DNA from: Variovorax sp. PAMC26660
GTDB lineage: Bacteria; Pseudomonadota; Gammaproteobacteria; Burkholderiales; Burkholderiaceae_C
Direction of reading: 5' to 3'
Assembly: GCF_014302995.1 (NCBI RefSeq)
Contig: NZ_CP060295.1
Location: forward strand, 7,324,699-7,388,698
DNA length: 64,000 nucleotides
In this document: positions 48,955 through 57,622 of the stretch, piece by piece
How the letters are laid out: each line of letters begins with the position of its first letter
How positions within the stretch are numbered: the stretch's first letter is position 1
Notes under the pieces: model-generated
The model's database searches: none
What the model saw: only the letters and a program-made list of their open reading frames with translations
Told to the model about the DNA's origin: nothing
Position numbers and translations under genes: made by a program

Positions 48955-50151
48955 TCACTTCCAGAGGGCGCACTTGCTCTCGGCCTTGGTCGTGAAGACC
49001 TCTTCGCCCTTGAGCTTCTGGACCACCTTGTAGTAGTCCCAAGGCTGCTTCGATTCGGCCGGCGACTTGACCTGCATCAGGTACATGTCGTGCACGAAGC
49101 GGCCATCGGCGCGCACCGCGCCCTTGGCGTAGAAGTCGTCGATCGGCGTGGCCTTGATCGTCTCCATCACCTTGTCGGCATCGACCGTCTTGGCGGCCTG
49201 CACGGCCTTCAGGTAGGTCATGGTGGCCGAATAGTCGGCAGCCTGGATGTCCGTGGGCATGCGCTTGGTCTTCTCGAAGAAGCGCTTGCCGAAGGCGCGC
49301 GTCTTGTCGTCCAGATTCCAGTCCCAGCTGGTGGTGAGCAGCAGGCCTTCGGTGTTCTTCAGGCCCAGGCTGTGCACGTCGGTCACGAACACCAGCAGGC
49401 CGACCATCTTCATGGTCTTGCTGATGCCGAATTCCTTGGCCGACTTGATGGCGTTGATGGTGTCGCCGCCTGCATTGGCCAGCGCCAGCACCTGGGCCTT
49501 GGAGTTCTGCGCCTGCAGCAGGAACGAAGAGAAGTCGGAGGTGTTGAGCGGATGCTTGACGCTGCCCACCACCGTGCCGCCCTTTTCCTTCACGACCTTG
49601 GAGGCATCGGCTTCCAGGGCCTGGCCGAAGGCGTAGTCGGCGGTCAGGAAGAACCAGCTCTTGTCGCCGCGCGCAATCACTGCGCTGCCGGTGCCCTTGG
49701 CCAGTGCCACGGTGTCGTAGGCGTAGTGCACGGTGTAGGGGCTGCATTGCTCGTTGGTGAGCGCAGAGCTGCCAGCGCCGTTCACGATGAAGACGCGCTT
49801 TTTCTCCTGCGCCACCTTGGCCATGGCCAGTCCGGTGCTGGAGGTGGTGCCGCCGAACAGCATCGTCAGGCCCTGCGTGTCGATCCACTCGCGTGCCTTG
49901 GAGGCGGCGATGTCGGCCTTGTTCTGGTGGTCGGCCTGCAGCAGCTCGATGGGCATGCCATTGACCTTGCCGCCGAAGTCGTCGATGGCCATCTGGATGG
50001 CCAACGCACCGTTCTTGCCCTCCACGTCCGCGTAGAGGCTCGACATGTCGGTGATGAAGCCGATCTTGACCTTCTCCTGGGCCTGTGCGGCGCCGGCAGC
50101 CATGAGGCAGGTGGCGACGATGCAGGCGGAGGCGATGAGCGTGCGTTTCAT
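48955..50151 (-). CDS. HAAT-type ABC substrate-binding protein, copy 1
   Basis: A 398-residue periplasmic LivK-like protein (peripla_BP_6). The signal peptide ends GAAQAQ. The mature start EKVKIGFITDMSSLYADVEG and the segments IELLQADHQNKADIAASKAR and GGTTSSTGLAMA are typical. It is the close paralogue of the next gene upstream: same length, and many identical blocks, including the C-terminal ESKCALWK. The pair must come from a tandem duplication. The ligand class is not determined, though the family with a conserved C-terminal KCALWK is common in Comamonadaceae. Confidence 0.92.
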   Translation of the reverse strand: MKRTLIASACIVATCLMAAGAAQAQEKVKIGFITDMSSLYADVEGKNGALAIQMAIDDFGGKVNGMPIELLQADHQNKADIAASKAREWIDTQGLTMLFGGTTSSTGLAMAKVAQEKKRVFIVNGAGSSALTNEQCSPYTVHYAYDTVALAKGTGSAVIARGDKSWFFLTADYAFGQALEADASKVVKEKGGTVVGSVKHPLNTSDFSSFLLQAQNSKAQVLALANAGGDTINAIKSAKEFGISKTMKMVGLLVFVTDVHSLGLKNTEGLLLTTSWDWNLDDKTRAFGKRFFEKTKRMPTDIQAADYSATMTYLKAVQAAKTVDADKVMETIKATPIDDFYAKGAVRADGRFVHDMYLMQVKSPAESKQPWDYYKVVQKLKGEEVFTTKAESKCALWK

Positions 50152-50205
50152 GGAGTGATCCTCTTGTTTGTCTTCGGTAGAAAGGTCTGGCGCGGCGTCA
50201 GCCGT

Positions 50206-51402
50206 TTATTTCCAGAGGGCGCACTTGGTCTCGGCCTTGGTCGTGAAGACCTGGTCGCCCGGCAACGTCTTGAGCACCTTCAGGTAGTCCCATGGCTTCT
50301 TGGATTCGGCGGGCGACTTCACTTCGACCAGGTACATGTCGTGGATGAAGCTGCCGTCGGCGCGGATCTGACCCTTGCCGTAGAAGTCGTCGATCTTCAT
50401 GCTCTTGAGCTGCGCCATCACCTTGTCGGAGTCGGTGGTCTTGGCGGCGGCCACGGCCTTCAGGTAGGTCATGGTGGCCGAGTAGTCGGCGGCCTGCACG
50501 TCGGTCGGCATGCGCTTGGTCTTCTCGAAGAAGCGGTTGGCGAACTTGCGCGATTCGTCGTTCAGGTCCCAGTACCAGCTGGTGGTGTGCAGCAGGCCTT
50601 CGGTGTTCTTCAGGCCCAGGCTGTGGATGTCGCTCAAAAAGACCAGCAGGCCGGCGATCTTCATGGTCTTGTTGATGCCGAATTCCTTGGCCGCCTTGAT
50701 CGCGTTGATCGTGTCGCCGCCGGCATTGGCCAGGCCCAGGATCTGTGCCTTGGAGTTCTGCGCCTGCAGCAGGAACGACGAGAAGTCGGATGCGTTCAGC
50801 GGATGGCGCACAGCGCCCACCACGGTGCCGCCCTTTTCCTTCACGACCTTGGTGGTGTCGGCCTCGAGCGCATGGCCGAAGGCGTAGTCGGCCGTCAGGA
50901 AGAACCAGCTCTTGCCGCCGCGATCGACCACCGCCGCGCCAGTGCCCTTGGCCAGCGCCACGGTGTCGTAGGCGTAGTGGATGGTGTAGGGGCTGCACTG
51001 CTCGTTGGTGAGCACCGAGCTGCCGGCGCCGTTGTTGAAGTACACGCGCTTCTTTTCTTCCGCCACCTTGGCGGTGGCCAGCGCCACGCCCGAGTTGGTG
51101 CCGCCGAAGACCATCGTCACACCGGCCGTGTCGATCCATTCGCGGGCCTTGGAGGCGGCAATGTCGGCCTTGTTCTGGTGGTCGGCCACCAGCAGTTCGA
51201 TGGGCTGGCCCAGCGCCTTGCCGCCGAAGTCGTCGATGGCCATCTGGATGGCGGTGGCACCGCCCTTGCCTTCCAGGTCGGCGTACAGGCTCGACAGGTC
51301 GGTCACGAAACCGATCTTCACTTTTTCCTGTGCCTGCGCAGCGCCTGCACCCAGTGCGAGGATGCCGATGGCGGTGGCGATGAGGCCGAGTTTCTTGTTC
51401 AT
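50206..51402 (-). CDS. HAAT-type ABC substrate-binding protein, copy 2
   Basis: A 398-residue paralogue of the protein encoded at 48955. The signal ends GAAQAQ and the mature start is EKVKIGFVTDLSSLYADLEG. Differences are scattered through both lobes, including GGTNSGVALATA in place of GGTTSSTGLAMA in the ligand cleft region, so ligand preference may differ. It lies first of the two, 69 bp after livF. One permease/ATPase set thus serves two binding proteins, as in the E. coli LivJ/LivK system. Confidence 0.92.
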   Translation of the reverse strand: MNKKLGLIATAIGILALGAGAAQAQEKVKIGFVTDLSSLYADLEGKGGATAIQMAIDDFGGKALGQPIELLVADHQNKADIAASKAREWIDTAGVTMVFGGTNSGVALATAKVAEEKKRVYFNNGAGSSVLTNEQCSPYTIHYAYDTVALAKGTGAAVVDRGGKSWFFLTADYAFGHALEADTTKVVKEKGGTVVGAVRHPLNASDFSSFLLQAQNSKAQILGLANAGGDTINAIKAAKEFGINKTMKIAGLLVFLSDIHSLGLKNTEGLLHTTSWYWDLNDESRKFANRFFEKTKRMPTDVQAADYSATMTYLKAVAAAKTTDSDKVMAQLKSMKIDDFYGKGQIRADGSFIHDMYLVEVKSPAESKKPWDYLKVLKTLPGDQVFTTKAETKCALWK

Positions 51403-51471
51403 GGTGCTGTGTCTCCTGAAGGAATCTTTGTGGGACGGAAGGAACGGGTCTTGTGGACTTGTCTTTTCTTT

Positions 51472-52179
51472 TCAGACGCCGAGCAGCTCTGTGAGCACGG
51501 GCATCTTGGCTTCGAGCTCTGCCGCGCCGAATTTCTCGACGATGCGGCCGTGCTCCATCACATAGAAGCGGTCGGCCAGCGGCGCCGCGAAGCGGAAGTT
51601 CTGCTCCACCATGACGATGGTGTAGCCCTTGGCGCGCAGCATGGTGATCATGCGGGCCAGCGCCTGCACGATGACGGGCGCGAGGCCTTCGGAAATCTCG
51701 TCGAGCAGCAGCAGCTTGGCGCCGGTGCGCAGGATGCGCGCCACGGCCAGCATCTGCTGTTCGCCGCCCGACAGGCGCGTGCCCTGGCTGTGGCGGCGCT
51801 CGGCCAGGTTGGGGAACATGGTGTAGATCTCTTCGACCGACATGCCAGGCCCCGCGCCTTTCAGCTCGGGCGGCAGCAGCAGGTTTTCTTCGCACGAGAG
51901 GCTGGCGAAGATGCCGCGCTCTTCGGGGCAATAGCCGATGCCCAGGTGCGCGATGCGGTGCGTGGGCATGGCAATGGTCTCTTTGCCATTGACCTCGATG
52001 CTGCCCTTGCGCGCGCCCGTCAGTCCCATGATGGCGCGCAGCGTGGTGGTGCGGCCCGCGCCGTTGCGGCCCAGCAGCGTGACGACTTCGCCCGGCTGCA
52101 CGACCATGTCGACGCCGTGCAGCACGTGCGATTCGCCGTACCAGGCTTGCAGGCCCTTGATTTCCAGCGCGGCGGTCAT
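51472..52179 (-). CDS. livF: HAAT ABC transporter ATP-binding protein LivF (Arg in Walker A)
   Basis: A 235-residue ATPase. The Walker A loop reads GRNGAGRTTT: the normally invariant lysine is arginine (codon CGC). The Q-loop region GYCPEERGIFASLSCEENL, signature LSGGEQQMLAVARIL and Walker B KLLLLDEISEGLAP are normal. LivG, its partner, has a standard GKT, so the dimer may hydrolyse ATP asymmetrically, or Arg may be tolerated in this LivF branch. The start overlaps the livG stop. Confidence 0.93.
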   Translation of the reverse strand: MTAALEIKGLQAWYGESHVLHGVDMVVQPGEVVTLLGRNGAGRTTTLRAIMGLTGARKGSIEVNGKETIAMPTHRIAHLGIGYCPEERGIFASLSCEENLLLPPELKGAGPGMSVEEIYTMFPNLAERRHSQGTRLSGGEQQMLAVARILRTGAKLLLLDEISEGLAPVIVQALARMITMLRAKGYTIVMVEQNFRFAAPLADRFYVMEHGRIVEKFGAAELEAKMPVLTELLGV

Positions 52180-52949
52180 CAGTGGGCCCCTTGGAGTTGG
52201 CCGTCGGTGGTGCCCATGTAGGCTTCCATCACTTGCGGATTCGCGGAGACCTCGGCATACGGGCCTTCGGCCAGCACGGCGCCGCGCTGCAGCACGGTGA
52301 TGGTGTCGGCAATGGTGGAGACCACGCTCATGTTGTGTTCGACCATCAGGATGGTGCGCCCGGCCGACACGCGCTTGATGAGTTCGGCCACACGGTGCAC
52401 GTCTTCGTGGCCCATGCCCTGCGTGGGTTCGTCGAGCAGCATCAGCTCGGGCTCCATCGCCAGGGTGGTGGCGATTTCGAGCGCGCGCTTGCGGCCATAG
52501 GGCAGGTTCACGGTCTGTTCGTCGGCGAGGTCTTCCAGGCCCACTTCGGCCAGCAGCTCGCGCGCACGCGCATCGAGCGGCTTGAGTGACTTTTCGCTCT
52601 TCCAGAAGTGGTACGAGGTGCCCAGCCGGCGCTGCAGGCCCAGCCGCACGTTCTCGAGCAGCGTGAGGTGCGGGAACACCGCCGAGATCTGGAACGAGCG
52701 GATGATGCCGCGCCGCGCGATCTGCGCCGGCCGCTCGCCCGTGATGTCCTGCCCATTGAAGAGGATCGTGCCGGTGGTCGGCTCGAGGAACTTGGTGAGC
52801 AGGTTGAAGCAGGTCGTCTTGCCAGCGCCATTGGGACCGATGAGCGCGTGGATCGAGCCGCGCACCACCGACAGGTTGACCTTGCTGACCGCGGTGAACC
52901 CTTTGAATTCCTTGGTGAGCTGGCGTGTTTCGAGGATGACGTCGCTCAT
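52179..52949 (-). CDS. livG: HAAT ABC transporter ATP-binding protein LivG
   Basis: A 256-residue ATPase, the first gene of the liv operon. The ATG at 52949 gives MSDVILETRQLTKEFKGF, the normal family N-terminus; the frame is open far upstream without homology. Walker A is IGPNGAGKTTCFN. The signature segment is NLPYGRKRALEIATTL, with Y-G in place of the usual S-G, as is typical for LivG. Walker B is LMLLDEPTQGM. It contains the LivG-specific insert (RTLTLLENVRLGLQ-like, here FPHLTLLENVRLGLQ). Confidence 0.94.
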   Translation of the reverse strand: MSDVILETRQLTKEFKGFTAVSKVNLSVVRGSIHALIGPNGAGKTTCFNLLTKFLEPTTGTILFNGQDITGERPAQIARRGIIRSFQISAVFPHLTLLENVRLGLQRRLGTSYHFWKSEKSLKPLDARARELLAEVGLEDLADEQTVNLPYGRKRALEIATTLAMEPELMLLDEPTQGMGHEDVHRVAELIKRVSAGRTILMVEHNMSVVSTIADTITVLQRGAVLAEGPYAEVSANPQVMEAYMGTTDGQLQGAH

Positions 52950-53388
52950 CTCGCGAAGTCGCCCGGGTTCGGCAAAAAGAAGTCGGTCATGCGGTCCATC
53001 TTGGCGCGCCACCATGGAGCGCGGACCGATTGTTCGTGGGCGCCTCCTGCTTGCATACTGGGGCAAATGCCTATGCTGCACTGCAACCTGCGCGAGCCGG
53101 GCTTTGTACACGCGCGCCGACTGTCGTCCCGACGACAGTGGACTCGCCCGGTGCAAGAGCACCCCATGCAACCGCCGCCCGCATGAAAGCCGGCAAGGCC
53201 CGTCAGACGACGCGCGCTGGCTGCCGGACTTCGGCAACATCCAGATGGCTTTGGCCGCCACGGCGTCGAATGGCCCTGAGTCCGTTGGCGCCGCACGGCT
53301 CGCACCTTGTTGCGCCGCCAACGCCGTGTCATCTCCGGGAAAGCCCAAGGCGAGGTTCGCGATGGGCTGCATAGACTGCACGGAAACC
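52950..53388. other. Divergent intergenic region, liv operon / AGE epimerase
   Basis: A 439-bp gap with GC-rich, coding-like codon use in the plus frame but no homology that I can recognise. It should hold the promoters of the liv operon (minus) and the epimerase gene (plus). No convincing -35/-10 pair, operator or hairpin was found. A later choice of epimerase start would enlarge it little; an earlier ATG lies at 53362. Confidence 0.4.
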
Positions 53389-54588
53389 ATGCCGAACTTC
53401 CGCTCCCCCGACTTCCTGACCGACCACATCCTGCACACGCTCGCGTTCTACGAGCCGCGCTGCACCGACACCACGGGTGGCTTCTTCCATTTCTTCAAGG
53501 ACGACGGCACGGTGTACGACCGGCGCACCCGCCATCTGGTGAGCAGCGCGCGCTTCGTGTTCAACCATGCGATGGCCCATCGGCGCTTCGGTGATCCGGC
53601 GCAGCTCGCGGCGGTGCGGCATGGCCTGGCGTTCATACAACACGGCCATGCGCAGCCCCAAGGCGGCTATGCATGGCAGATCGACTGGCACGAGCAGCGC
53701 GCAACCGTGCAGGACGGCACCCATCACTGCTATGGCCTGGCCTTCGTGCTGCTGGCGCATGCCCACGCGCTGATGGCCGGCGTCGAGGAGGCATACGCCG
53801 GACTGGAACACACCTGGCAGTTGATGGAGCGGCATTTCTGGGAGCCCCTGCACCAGCTCTACGCCGACGAAGCCACGGCCGACTGGCGCGTGGGCGCCTA
53901 CCGCGGCCAGAACGCCAACATGCATGCGTGCGAGGCCATGATGGCGGCCTTCGAGGCCACGCAGGAAACCCGCTACCTCGACCGCGCGCTGGCCCTGGCG
54001 CAAGCCGTGACCGGCCGCCAGGCCGCGTTGGCCGACGGGCTGGTGTGGGAGCACTACCGCGAAGACTGGTCGGTCGACTGGGACTACAACCGCGGCGACA
54101 AGACCAACATCTTCAGGCCCTGGGGCTTCCAGACCGGGCACCTGACCGAGTGGGCCAAGCTGCTGCTGCAATTGGAGCGTCACCTTATCGCCGAGGGTCG
54201 TGCAGCAGACTGGATCCTGCCGCGCGCCAGGCACTTCTTCGACACCGCCATGTTCCGTGGCTGGGACGCCGACAACGGTGGCCTGGTCTACGGCTTCGGC
54301 CCCGACGGCGTGGTGTGCGACGGCGACAAGTACTTCTGGGTGCAGGCCGAGAGTTTCGCCGCGGCCGCCCTGCTCGCGGTTCGCACCGGCGAGGCCGGCT
54401 ACTGGGACTGGTACGACAGCATCTGGGCCTACAGCTGGGAGCACTTCGTCGACCATCGGCACGGTGCCTGGTATCGCATCCTCACGCCGCAGAACGGGAA
54501 GATCAGCGACGAGAAGAGCCCGGCCGGCAAGACCGACTATCACACGATGGGCGCGTGCTACGACGTGCTGCGCGCCCTGGGCATGTGA
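53389..54588 (+). CDS. AGE family epimerase/isomerase
   Basis: A 399-residue protein of the N-acylglucosamine 2-epimerase family, an (alpha/alpha)6 barrel that also includes mannose isomerases and cellobiose 2-epimerase. Family segments are RHLVSSARFVFNHAMAHRRFG, GAYRGQNANMHACEAMMAAF, FRPWGFQTGHLTEWAKLLLQ and WVQAESFAAAALLAVRTG, which carry the catalytic His positions. It resembles the mannose/aldose isomerase branch (YihS-like) more than true GlcNAc epimerases; the substrate is not fixed. The ATG at 53389 fits family N-termini. It is monocistronic. Confidence 0.87.
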   Translation: MPNFRSPDFLTDHILHTLAFYEPRCTDTTGGFFHFFKDDGTVYDRRTRHLVSSARFVFNHAMAHRRFGDPAQLAAVRHGLAFIQHGHAQPQGGYAWQIDWHEQRATVQDGTHHCYGLAFVLLAHAHALMAGVEEAYAGLEHTWQLMERHFWEPLHQLYADEATADWRVGAYRGQNANMHACEAMMAAFEATQETRYLDRALALAQAVTGRQAALADGLVWEHYREDWSVDWDYNRGDKTNIFRPWGFQTGHLTEWAKLLLQLERHLIAEGRAADWILPRARHFFDTAMFRGWDADNGGLVYGFGPDGVVCDGDKYFWVQAESFAAAALLAVRTGEAGYWDWYDSIWAYSWEHFVDHRHGAWYRILTPQNGKISDEKSPAGKTDYHTMGACYDVLRALGM

Positions 54589-54591
54589 AAA

Positions 54592-54621
54592 CCCCCAGGT
54601 CTTCTTGACGAAGCCTGGGGG
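54592..54621 (-). terminator. Hairpin terminator after emrB
   Basis: The arms CCCCCAGG/CCTGGGGG enclose a further CTTC/GAAG stem. On the minus strand it is followed by GTTTTC, which suits the emrB end. It may also serve the epimerase gene. Confidence 0.6.
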
Positions 54622-54645
54622 CGAGTGCGTTGCTTGGGTGGGTGC

Positions 54646-56208
54646 TCAGTGCGCGCCTGCTGCCGCATCACCACTGGCACCGCCCTTTTGCGGCCGTGCC
54701 AGCCACACCAGCGGTATCAGCAACAGGAACAGGATCGCCGACGCATAGAAGATGTCGTTCGTCGCCAGCATGTAGGCCTGCTGGTCGACGATGCGGTTGA
54801 TCTGCCCCAGCACCTGCTCGGTGCCGAATCCGTTGCTGGCGAGCCCGGCCATGGCGCCCGTTGCCGCGTTGTTGCCCTGGTTGATCGCCTCCGACAGTTG
54901 CGCATGGTGCAGCGTCGCGCGGTTGTCCCACAGGGTGGTGGTGAGCGAGGTGCCCATTGCGCCGGCCGTGATCCGCAGGAAATTCGACAACCCCGACGCG
55001 GCCGGAATGCGGTCCGGCGTGAGGCCCGACAGCGTGATGGTCACCAGCGGGATGAAGAAGAACGCCATCGCGACACCCTGGATGACCGTCGGGATGATGA
55101 TCGTCACGAAGTCGGCCTGCGTGTTGAAGTTCGACCGCATCCACAGCACCAGCGCGAACACCAGGAACGAGAACGTTGCATAGCGGCGCGGATCGATCTT
55201 GCCCACCGTGAGCCCGACGATCGGAGAGAAGAAGATCGCCAGCATCCCCACCGGCGCCATGATCATCCCCGCCTGCGTGGCGGTGTAGCCCATCCATTGC
55301 TGCAGCCACAGCGGCAGCAGCACCACGTTGCCGAAGAACAGGCCATACGCCACGGCGGTTGCCACGGCGCCCGACCAGAAGTTGCGGCGCTTGAACAGCG
55401 ACAGGTCGACCACCGGGTGCTTGTCCGTCAGCTCCCAGATCAGGAAGAACGCGAAGCCGACCACGGCCACCACCGCCATCGTGATGATCTGCGGCGAATG
55501 GAACCAGTCGAGTTCCTTGCCCTTGTCGAGCATCAGCTGCATCGAGCCGACCCACAGCACCAGCAGCGCCAGGCCGATGGCGTCGATGGGCACCTTGTGC
55601 GTGGTGCTTTCGCGCTTGCGATAGAGCGTCCACGTGATGGAGGCCGCGACGATGCCGACGGGGATGTTGATGTAGAAGATCCACGGCCACGAGATGTTGT
55701 CGGTGATCCAGCCGCCAAGCAGCGGCCCCATCACCGGCGCGACCAGCGTGGTCATCGACCACATCGCCATCGCAAGGCCGGCTTTGGCCTTCGGATAGCT
55801 CGACAGCAGCAGCGTCTGCGACAGCGGAATCATCGGCCCCGCGACGAAGCCCTGCAGCGCACGGAAGGCGATCAGCGTCGTCATGTTCGGCGCCAGGCCG
55901 CACAGCAGCGAAGCGACCATGAACAGGATCACGCTCGCCATGAACAGGCGGACCTGCCCGAAGCGCTGCGTCATGAAACCCGTGAGCGGCACCGCGATGG
56001 CGTTGGCCACCGCGAAGCTGGTAATGACCCAGGTGCCTTGCGTGGTGCTCACGCCAAGGTCGCCCGAGATGGCGGGCAACGACACGTTCGCGATCGACGA
56101 ATCGAGCACGTTCATGAAGGTCGCCGCAGAAAGCGCGATCGTGCCCCAGACGCGGGCAGAGCCCTCGAGTGGGGCGTGCGCTATGTAAGCCGGAGCAGCG
56201 GTGGCCAT
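54646..56208 (-). CDS. emrB: DHA2 family multidrug MFS transporter EmrB
   Basis: A 520-residue, 14-TM drug:proton antiporter. Family motifs are FMNVLDSSIANVSLPAI in TM1 (motif D1), GFMTQRFGQVRLFM (motif A), RALQGFVAGPMIPLSQ (motif B) and MGPLLGGWITDNISWPWIF (motif C). It is the last gene of the minus-strand operon marR-oprM/nodT-emrA-emrB. With EmrA and the NodT lipoprotein it forms a tripartite pump spanning both membranes. Confidence 0.94.
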   Translation of the reverse strand: MATAAPAYIAHAPLEGSARVWGTIALSAATFMNVLDSSIANVSLPAISGDLGVSTTQGTWVITSFAVANAIAVPLTGFMTQRFGQVRLFMASVILFMVASLLCGLAPNMTTLIAFRALQGFVAGPMIPLSQTLLLSSYPKAKAGLAMAMWSMTTLVAPVMGPLLGGWITDNISWPWIFYINIPVGIVAASITWTLYRKRESTTHKVPIDAIGLALLVLWVGSMQLMLDKGKELDWFHSPQIITMAVVAVVGFAFFLIWELTDKHPVVDLSLFKRRNFWSGAVATAVAYGLFFGNVVLLPLWLQQWMGYTATQAGMIMAPVGMLAIFFSPIVGLTVGKIDPRRYATFSFLVFALVLWMRSNFNTQADFVTIIIPTVIQGVAMAFFFIPLVTITLSGLTPDRIPAASGLSNFLRITAGAMGTSLTTTLWDNRATLHHAQLSEAINQGNNAATGAMAGLASNGFGTEQVLGQINRIVDQQAYMLATNDIFYASAILFLLLIPLVWLARPQKGGASGDAAAGAH

Positions 56209-56244
56209 TGCGCGAGCTGTCGTGGAGTTAGTAAGCCTGGGCGA

Positions 56245-57579
56245 TCAGCCCGGCTGGCCTTGCACTGCCACCGATGCCGCGGCGGGCGCGGTCACCGGTG
56301 CGGCCGAGCCCTTCGACGGCGTGGCGGCGGTGGCCGGCGCGCTGCGTCCGAGGTTGGCTGCAACGATGCGGTCCACTTCGGCGTCGGCGCCGCGATCGAG
56401 CTGGCTGTACACCGCCGTCTGCGACAGCGCGGTGGCGCGCGGTGCATCGGCGAGCATCTTGCCGCTCTTGGACGAGATGTCGATCTCGGCATCCATCGAC
56501 AGGCCGATGCGCAGCGGGTTGGCCTTGAGCTGCTCGGGGTCGAGCGCGATGCGCACGGGCACGCGCTGCACCACCTTGATCCAGTTGCCCGTGGCGTTCT
56601 GCGCCGGGAGCAGTGCGAACGCACTGCCGGTGCCCACGCCCAGGCCGGCGACCTTGCCGGTGTATTCGACCTTCTTGCCGTACACGTCGGCCGTGAGCTT
56701 CACGGGCTGGTCGATGCGGATGTTGCGCAGTTGCACTTCCTTGAAGTTGGCATCGACCCACAGTTGGTTCAGCGGCACGATCGACATCATCGGCGTGCCG
56801 GCCGCCACGCGCTGGCCGAGCTGCACGGTGCGCTTGGCAACGTAGCCGTCGACCGGCGCGGGCATGGCCACGCGCTGCGTGGCAAGGTAGGCCTCGCGCA
56901 CCTTGGAGGCGGCAGCTAGCACGCTCGGGTGCTGGGCCACGCTGGTGCCTTCAGTCAGCGACTGGTTGCTGACCAGGGCTTCCTTCGCGGCGACCACACC
57001 AGCCTGCGCTGCGGCGAGCGCGCTCTTGGCGGTGTCGAGCTGCGTTTCGGCGTGGTTGAGTTCTTCCTTCGACACAGCGCCGTTGCCCGAGAGCGCGCGG
57101 CGGCGTTGCAGGTCGTCCTGTGCCTTGGCGATGTCGCTCTGCGCCTTGACGATGTCGGACTGGCGCAGCGTGACTTGCGCGGCCAGCGAGCCGTTGTTGG
57201 CGTACAGCGTGCGCACCTGGCGCACGGCCTGCGCCAGCGCGGCCTCGGCCTGCTCCAGCGCCACCTTGGCGTCGGCCGGGTCGAGTTGCACCAGCGGCTG
57301 GCCGGCTTTCACGAAGTCGGTGTCGTCGGCGCTGATGGCCATGACGGTGCCGCCGATCTGCGGCGTGATCTGGATGACGTTGCCCGACACGTAGGCGTTG
57401 TCGGTGTCCTCGTAGTGGCTGGCAACCAGCCATTCATAAAGGCCCCAGCCGCCGCCGGCGACGATCACCACGGCCGCCAATGCGGTCAGCGCGCGGCGGC
57501 GCTTGCCGTTGCCGGCAGGTGCGTCAGGTGCAACAGAGGCTGCGGATGCAGCGGGCGTCGGAGTGTTGTTATCGCTCAT
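56245..57579 (-). CDS. emrA: HlyD family membrane fusion protein EmrA
   Basis: A 444-residue periplasmic adaptor for EmrB. A single N-terminal TM (TALAAVVIVAGGGWGLYEWL) is followed by DTDNAYVSGNVIQITPQIGG, the EmrA hallmark. A long helical hairpin spans ~100-220, then the second lipoyl half MPAPVDGYVAKRTVQLGQRV and the beta-barrel segment NQLWVDANFKEVQLRNIR. The C-terminal ~45 residues are Ala/Pro-rich. It lies 36 bp before emrB. Confidence 0.94.
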   Translation of the reverse strand: MSDNNTPTPAASAASVAPDAPAGNGKRRRALTALAAVVIVAGGGWGLYEWLVASHYEDTDNAYVSGNVIQITPQIGGTVMAISADDTDFVKAGQPLVQLDPADAKVALEQAEAALAQAVRQVRTLYANNGSLAAQVTLRQSDIVKAQSDIAKAQDDLQRRRALSGNGAVSKEELNHAETQLDTAKSALAAAQAGVVAAKEALVSNQSLTEGTSVAQHPSVLAAASKVREAYLATQRVAMPAPVDGYVAKRTVQLGQRVAAGTPMMSIVPLNQLWVDANFKEVQLRNIRIDQPVKLTADVYGKKVEYTGKVAGLGVGTGSAFALLPAQNATGNWIKVVQRVPVRIALDPEQLKANPLRIGLSMDAEIDISSKSGKMLADAPRATALSQTAVYSQLDRGADAEVDRIVAANLGRSAPATAATPSKGSAAPVTAPAAASVAVQGQPG

Positions 57580-57622
57580 GGTGAAGTTCTTTCCGAAGAC
57601 GAGGAAGACGGGTCAGTTCAAT

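Noticed and set aside
49090..52221. A 1043-codon open frame on the plus strand
   Set aside because: It runs antisense through both binding proteins and livF and mirrors their codon pattern; a GC-rich shadow frame.
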